DNA of 64,000 nt, from assembly GCF_001640805.2 (NCBI RefSeq), contig NC_066847.1, positions 26,155,504-26,219,503 of the forward strand, written 5' to 3'. Made by a program: the position numbers and the translations under genes. The notes below the pieces were generated by a model. The model had not been told where the DNA came from, ran no database searches, and worked only from the letters and a program-made list of their open reading frames with translations. The first letter of the stretch is position 1. The number at the start of each line of letters is the position of its first letter. The stretch is from Lates calcarifer. Taxonomy: Eukaryota; Chordata; Actinopteri; Centropomidae. Below, piece after piece: positions 40,101 through 48,705 of the stretch.

Positions 40101-43100
40101 GCTGCTAAATAGTATTTCATTGTTTTGAAACGGTGACAATAAAGAGTATTCTACTCTATTCTATTCTATTCTATTCTAAATATTTGAGTAAGCTGATGAA
40201 GCACCCTAACCTTTTATGCATCATGAAAGCTGATGTTCGTTGCATGAATGAATGAAAGTTTATGTATGTTTGAGCATAAGCTTTCTTAAAGTTATTCCAT
40301 GCAAGTAGACAGCAGACTCACTGTAAGTGGAGACAACTTTTCCCAGGGGTGCATAATAACGCTAACCAATACCCTAGAACCTCTCATAAATTAAACAGAC
40401 ACAGCAACTGATAAATTTTACTGCCTGAAGCCTACATTTTTAGACTCTTTTGAGCATTAGAGTAATTTAATTCAGTGTTGGTGGTTTAGAGAAAAGTTTA
40501 TGGTTTATACAGAGGATAGTGAAAGCAACAGAGAGTATGATATATGGTATTTGACAGCCGTCACTGATATTTTTAACTCTGGCAGGCTCAAGTAAGGTCA
40601 CAAGATTGCTTGGATTCAAGTCATAGTCTAAAATCATCCTGGTTACAGACAAAGATCCAGTACAGTTCACCCTAGATTACTCTTGAGTTCTGAGCTACCT
40701 GTGAAGAGAGGTTTTTATGCAGATGATTATAATATGATGTAATACTTTTTTCAGCTGTTACTTAAGGGGGATTACATGAAGGGCTCACAGTGGAAGCCAG
40801 CAGATGAGAAGATAAAGGAAGAGAAGGTGATAACTACAAATTATGGATTAGCAGATGTAGCTATGTAACTGATGAACACTTTAAAACCTATGCAGACTCA
40901 TGCCCTTCTCAGTTGTTGTAATGTTATTGATCCAGTATTATAAATAACATGGCAGAGAGGTGATGGAGGTAACTGATGAAGAGTTTAAAAGGATATCTTT
41001 CATGTTAGAGGTTCTTTAGTTCAGGAGTGGTAATACCACCGACACCACTCTCCTGAAAATAGAAGCTCTCATTGCACCAGACAGGGACCTCTGGACTAAT
41101 GTAGTGTAAAAAGGTTTTGGCGATGATGTCTGGACCTTCTCAGAAATGAAGAGTAATATAGTAGGAGAGCATTTAGTTTGATATAACAGATTTAAGACCT
41201 TAGTTTGCTGGTCTGTAGTAGTCAGAGCATGGCAATTTTGCTTTTGCAGATTTACATTTTTTATAACACTAAATGTGGTATTAAAATGACACAAATAAAT
41301 AATCTAAAAAGTAGAAAACAATGCTCAAAAAATGCTGCTTGATCAAGGAACTTTAACTTATTGCCACATTAAGAAGAAAGAGAGCTTTGCATTTCTGTCA
41401 GGGTGATTTTGTGTTAAGACTTGGCACCATAACAGTAAGTTTGGAAAGCTATGGCCAGCTAAACGTTAGAAAACCCAACCTCCCCCCGAGGAGAGGGCGA
41501 TTATAAAGCACTTATGGAAGACAAGTTGAGCCTGTGCTCTGTGCTCATGTCTGTACAGTTTAACAGATGTGGGAGAGAAGGGGGTGTAGATTTATTTAAA
41601 GCAGTGTACCTTGCTATGGAAACGTAGAGAGACATTGTGAAAAATATATGTAAAAAGAAAAAAAACACAATTTCAATATATTTTTATTTTTCCAGGAATT
41701 TCTAGTTACATCCTCACATAGACTGTTGTTCAGTCACGTGAGGAAACTTTTAGAAAATATATTGCATTATTCAAAGTACAGGTCCCAAAGCTCTAACCTA
41801 ATATTTCACCATCCATCATGATCTGATTACATTTCTCATCAGTGCTGCCAACACGATGCTGCCAAATACAGTTAGGTTGGCTTGTTGTGAATGACATCAT
41901 TTTTGGCTCACAGTCTCCCTATTCTATTATAGCCCTTCTTCTATTCTGGCACACCTGTAGTGCAACCGTATTCTTTTCAGGTCTTGAATAACTACTTATC
42001 GTATTTTATGTTTAGGAGTCTCAGTAAATGAGACGTGATGAAGCAGCAGCATGCTGATTGTTAAAATTGAAGGGTATAGCTTTGCCACTACAAAGTGTGT
42101 ATGTGTGTGTATTTGTAGATGTGTGCCTATGTGAATTTGTGTCTGTACATGTAGCTAGATAAAATAAAAACCTTCCAAAGGAGGGAAATATTTTGGTTGA
42201 TTTCCATATAGTACAGAGGGACCTCTGTTATTGTTGTTATTCCTCTGTGTATCATATGCATTGTATAGACAAAATTCATACAGTAATTTAGGTGATTTAA
42301 TCACTGATTTTGTTTGGTTGCTGCTCTCTTAGGTGACTGATTGCTGGATCTTTCCTATAATAGCCAATTGTGGATTGTTCCTTTTCAGTAATTAATTGTA
42401 ATTGTGTTTACATTACTTCTTCATGAAGTGGTGATTTTTGTATAGTCCACTGTATATGTTGAATAACCTAGTGGAAAAATATGTGTTAGTTATAAGTGTA
42501 TTTAATCATTTGAAGCTTCTTTTTTTTTAAGTATGAGATGAGGCAGTTCGTGAGATTCCTGCTTGAGTGCGTATGTGCACAGACTGCAAGTCTGCACTGC
42601 ACATGTATGTGCGGTGACACTTAATGTGTGCACATGTGGTTGGGTGGTAGACAAGAATAGCAGTTTCAGAGAGACCCTGAACAATAGTGTGTTTGAATAG
42701 AGAGGCCTATTCCCGTACATCGCTGACCACTCTTAGTAAGCTACTGAATAGGATGAAATGGCCCTTTGAGATAAGAGACACTGACCTCTACTTGTCGGCT
42801 GGAAAAGGTTAACAGCTCAGGGACAGTGAAGTAGTGTTGCCAGGGTGAGTCACTGTCACGAACATGAGTGACTCATCAGACAGACGACAGGATGAAATGG
42901 AAAGAAAAAGAAGAGTCGTGACAGTGTTAAAGAGATTGTGACAGAGGGGATTAAGAGGAAGAATGACAGGACACATGAAATGAGATAATGATATGAGATA
43001 GAGCTGTGCAGCCAGTGTGGAAGTTCTCCATTTTCACATCAAAAAGAGATATCAGACCATACTGGTATTGCAAAAGTTTGTTAAGTTCCAAAATCTAATT

Positions 43101-46100
43101 AAATCTACTGGGGAAAGAAAGGATGTCTTTTATTAAAGACATTACAGGGAGAATTTGTAAGGCTTTTGGAATTGACTGAGTCATGTCCGGTTTTAGCATC
43201 TCAGTCAGAGAATCACTGTGACCTATGACCACATTTATGCAAGGACACACTTTTAGCTGAATCATATCCTCTCATATTCACATTAGAAGAGAAAGGCCTC
43301 TGTCTGATTATCTGTTACAGCTGGTTTGATGAGCACAAACCATTGAAACCAGTCTACAGATCCCATCAGGCCCCTGAACAGATCAAATGACACCTGGGGT
43401 AATTTTAGAGCACTGTAGTCCCATTAACCACTTCTTGTTCTTAAGAGGAGTTCATTATTGCCTGAAATTATTTATTAACTTAACAAAGAAAAGTCCACAT
43501 GTCTAAGATTACTAGTGCTTAAAAATACACTACAATATTTGTTAAAATGGAGTGAACTTTTTCTTTCAGTTTCATTTTCACGTTTTTCTAAACTTTCGGT
43601 TTCTGATTTACGAGAAATGGTGATTACAGATCTCTTCCTCAAATTATGATGCTCAAGTCATTACAGATTTCCATGGTACTTGCGTGACACACTAAAAGAA
43701 ATGTTGTGATTGTTATATTTAAGACTACTTTGCTCAGATACTCATATTACTGTTCATGCTTTTGACAGAGCATCATTTATTAATGTGAATTTCATTATTA
43801 AAATTATCCGTAATTGTAAGGCAATTGGAGAATTATGAAATGGTTATGAAACTGTTTAAATAATGGATAATAACCTCTATCATTGTTCTTGCTCCGCTCT
43901 CTTCCTGTCCCACCTCAGAGCGCTGTCTAGAAGACCATGAGCTGGTGGTTCAGGTCCAGGCCTCCATGAACAGTGACAGTAGATTCCTCTTCAGGAAGAA
44001 CTATGCCAAATATGAATTCTTCAGAAACCCGCTGGTAATTACTTTTTCTCAGACGTTTCTTAACATGCCGTGTCACTCCTGACGTCTTCTTGTTGATATA
44101 TGATGTACCTTAAGTCTGTACAAAAAAACCCAAACACCTGGGGCAATAGCTCCTCATGGATTTTGTTTTTGCACTCATTATGTTTTGACTACTAAAAGCA
44201 TATCTTTATTACACCATGGTTACTCTACGATTTAGAGCAGTCAGTCAAATGAAAAGAGTTTTTTAAGTAAACACTTACACTACAGGTGTAATATTATTTA
44301 TTTTGTGACAGTTTGCCTCAGAGATGACATGATAGGCATGTTCCTTGACAAAAAGTCAAAATTCTCTGTGTTTTGTATCCTTCTGAAATATTATGACAGC
44401 TGACTGCAGTAATGAGATTTGCGTGACGATTCTTTTTCTGTCACAAATTCCTACCCTATAATTATCGTCACAGTGGCTGATATTCTCCGTCTGTCTGTCT
44501 GCCCCCCCCCCATTCTTCCTCCACCAGACGTTTTTCCCGGAGCACATGGTTGCATGGTGCCAGGAAACCAATCGTACGATTCCACCATCTCAGCTCCTTC
44601 AGGTACACGGAGCGCACACACAGATACTCACACATACACACTCTTGCATGTTTCTCCGTGCCTCTCATTCTCTCTCTTCTTCCTGACATGCACACAGCTT
44701 AGTTTACCTCAGAGTCAGCACCCGCTACATACTGTACAATCAAGCAGACATACCTCACCTCTGACCCTTAGACAGTGTGTCTCGTCAGAGCCTGCAGTAA
44801 TAACTACTGTTGATCCCCTGTTGACATACGACTGTCTCGGCACACGCACCGCAGGTCCGACACTTGTGATGGATGGAATTAGTCAGTCAGAAATAGAACA
44901 CACAGTTCTTCACCTACCTACTGTGTGTTTGCACAGTACAAATTCACACATGTGTCACGCCACTCATCTGACTCACAGACCCCACTCACAGGCTATATAG
45001 GGATTTTACAGAACATATGAAGAGGAAAAAGTCCGGGAGGAGACCAGGCAAAGAGATTCATGGGACTTTGAAGAGCTTTGGTCTTAATGGATAGAGGGTT
45101 TACATGCAGTCTGGCTCTCTCCTGTATCATGTAATGGAGCTGTCAGAGACAAAACCACAAGTGGAATCCATCCCTTCATCCTTGCCACTCACCAAAAGCT
45201 TTTAACTCCTCTGCTGATCATATAGACGTTTTGCTCCGTTATGCTCCACATAGAGGAGTCAATAAATGAATGGAGGTGGGGGGAGCCAGAGTTGTGTCAG
45301 GAATCCCAGTGTTTGACTTATTCTAAACACAAGATCTTTGCACTCAATTAGAGTGCTGTCCAAACCAAAAATGTTATATGACCTGAGCTCAACCAGGTGT
45401 TGGCACTATTCACCATCATGCAAGAACCATATGTCAATGCAAAGGTAGACTGCCTGAAAGCTGCTTGAATGAACATTGCGTGTGAATGTGTGCGCTCTGC
45501 AAATGACGGAAAATGCTCATGCATGACACCCATTGTAAGCTGTTTCCAAAACACTGAGGAACATGTGCTTTAAATATTGAAGAGGTCCTCTGGAACAGTT
45601 TACCTTTCAGCCACAAGCCACAGATTCCAATTCAGCTCTAATAACTTAACCTGCCACTTCATGGTGTGATATTTTTGTGAAACTTGAAAACCACAAATTC
45701 CAGATACTTCAGACACCCACAAGACAATTTAGACTTTAAGGATTCCCAATAGGAATGTACAGTATGTTGATTCAGTGTATGTACTATATTTGTTCTGGCA
45801 GGCATATTACATAACATGACTTTTTGTGTTTACATGTCTCTAGAAGTTAATTACAGGCCCTGCACAAAACATAAATAAATAATGTCTATACTGTGCATAC
45901 TTATGTATGCCTATGTATATTCACATGATAGTGTCAGGATCCTGTCAGCCCTCTTCAGTACTCTTCACCCTATGATTTTCCAGATAGTAGAACAATGTCT
46001 GTCTCTATTGTGGTCGCTACCATGGTGTGTAAGAATCCAAGCTGCCACCCATCTCAATCATCAGCTGTCAGATTGCACTGATGCAAGAAGCTGGGATGGC

Positions 46101-48644
46101 ACTCTGTTCTTTGACAAAAAAAGCAATTGCCAGTGACAGAGAGCTTATGGGCTTCAGATGTCATCCAGCCTTGCCCTTCCCCTGAGGGAGAGTGTCCTTG
46201 ACAGAGAATATTATAGAGTGAACAAATCCAAAATGCTGTGTGTTGATCCCCTGCTTCATGTCTCTTTGTCTTCCTCTATCAGAACTTCCTAGCGACCAGT
46301 AGCTGTCCAGAGATCCAGGGGTATCTTTATGTGAAGGAGGTGGGGAGGAAGTCGTGGAAGAAAGTTTACATGTTCCTGCGGCGCTCAGGACTCTACTGTT
46401 CTACAAAAGGAACCTCAAAGGTAACAGCAAGGCAATCTTTTCCTCTTCAAGTGATTGATATATTTAATTGTATTTTTTTAAACATGTAATTATTTTTTTT
46501 GCTTTGTAATTACAGTCTTTATTTTATCATTGAAGAATTCATATCCATACTATGTAAAAAAAATTTATAGTAATAACATAGTAGAACGTAATTAACTTCA
46601 AAGAAACAGCTTGTTATCGATGGTGGTTTCTCCACATATGTCTCTGTCTTTCAGTGTACCTCCAGGCTGTGTCTCTCTGTGATGTTCTGACTTATTAATT
46701 ATTTCTGTCTCCAGGAGCCCAGACATCTACAGTTACTAGCAGACCTAGAAGACAGCAACATCTTCACTGTCATCACAGGCAAAAAGCAGCATGGTGCGCC
46801 CACAGACTTTGGGTTCTGTATCAAGGTGAGTCTCAGATCAAAGAGATGAGACCAAGCTGATTTCTGATGCGATATTATGAGCTGAGTAATGATTGACATC
46901 CTGTGCAGCTCCCTGTCTCACAAGAAGGGCATCAGCATGCATTTGTACTAAATATATGAGGCTCTGTTTTATTGCTGATTTACCGCTGTATTTTTAAAAT
47001 AGTGTTGACCAGTTTGTGCGTGTTTACTTCATTATCCTTATTAATTAGTTAAAGCTATCAGTGACGATGGTGCTAATGAAGGTGGTGAAAAAAAATGCAA
47101 CACCATGTAATGTGTTATTTATTGTTTCTGTTCTGATTCTGAAAAATCTTCATTTGCAGCCCAATAAATGTCGAGGAGAGCTGAAGGAGTTGAGGATGCT
47201 GTGTGCTGAGGATGAACAGGGCAGGACCTGTTGGATGACTGCCTTCCGACTCTTTAAGGTAAACTCAGATCACACCACAGTATATACACCATGGCGCAGC
47301 TACAGTAACTTTGGTTAGACAGTACATAGTTTCTGGGCAGGAATTAAGATTTTTCTAAGCTGGGATTGGACGTTGAGTATAAGATGACCCCATCTTATAG
47401 ACTGCCAGCAAGCATGTAACTGTTTACAATACATGTATTAGGGATTTAGACAGTGTCATTTGACCAGTGTATTTCTTTCTCTTGCAGTACGGGATTGTAT
47501 TGTACCAGAATTACAAGATTCCTCAACAAAGAAAAACCTTAATTTCACATTTCTCAGCACCTGTGGTAAGTTTCCTGCTTTATCTAAAATCCAGTTAAAG
47601 CACCTTAAAATTGGCCTATTTAAGCATAACAACATTTCTTTGAAATGTTCTGAACATTTCTTTCACTTCTTTCTTTCTGTTCACTCTGTGAAGAGCTGCT
47701 AACAAACTAGTTTAGGAAAATGGCATTCTCCAGATTTAGCTATGTCACTCCACTCTTTATTGCACTGCTTTTGTCTACATTTGTGCATAACTGCACCTTG
47801 GCACTTGTGTTGCAGCCCACATTTTGACTGTCATGTATCTCTGTCACCCCCTAGCGGAGTGTATCAGAGAACTCCCTTGTGGCAATGGATTTCTCAGGGA
47901 GGATAGGCAGGGTGATTGACAACCCTGTGGAAGCTCAGAGTGCTGCCATGGAGGAGGGACACGCATGGAGGGTGAGACACAAACTCAGTTTTCATGTTAT
48001 CTCTGTCAACAATGCCAGGAGCAGATTTCAAAAAAATCTCTACAGATGGCTCTCTTTACTTTGCTCAGATATTCATACAGAGCAAATTTCCCTCTGTAAG
48101 TGTTTATTTTTGAGTTCTTTTGATCTGACAAAAGTTGTTTGTCTATTCATAAAGCTGATAGGACTGTGGGGCAGATGTCAGAAGTGGTAGATTTATTCCA
48201 ATGAATTTTTTTTCATCCACAGTGTTTAAGTCAGTATCATTAATGTAGTTTGCAGACCGTTACCAAATGTTGATGAACCACAGATCAACTTTGGTCTCTC
48301 TTAAATGTAAAAAATATTTATACAGTACATAAACAGCACCTGACCTACTCGTTCCCAAAGCACTATCTCCATTTAACCTGAGAAAAGTGAAGCTTCACCG
48401 TTTTGTATTGAGAAACACTGTAAAGAAATATCCACTTTTAACTATCATGTACTATACCAGAGCGTGAAATAATCCCTGTTGTGTTGTCTCTGTGTGGCAT
48501 CTCTCTCAGAAGAGGAGTCAACGAATGAACATACTAGGCTCCCACAGTCCACTACACCACTCCTCACTAAGCTCAGGTAAATACCAAGACATTAATAATC
48601 AACTATTTTCCAGTTTGAATAATATGACAGATTTTTAAAATGTC

Positions 48645-48705
<61 letters not shown>

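Noticed and set aside
44419..45000. 193-codon + strand ORF
   Set aside because: It is in a different role from the real exon 44528-44602: an open frame overlapping intron sequence, with CA-derived His/Thr-rich stretches.
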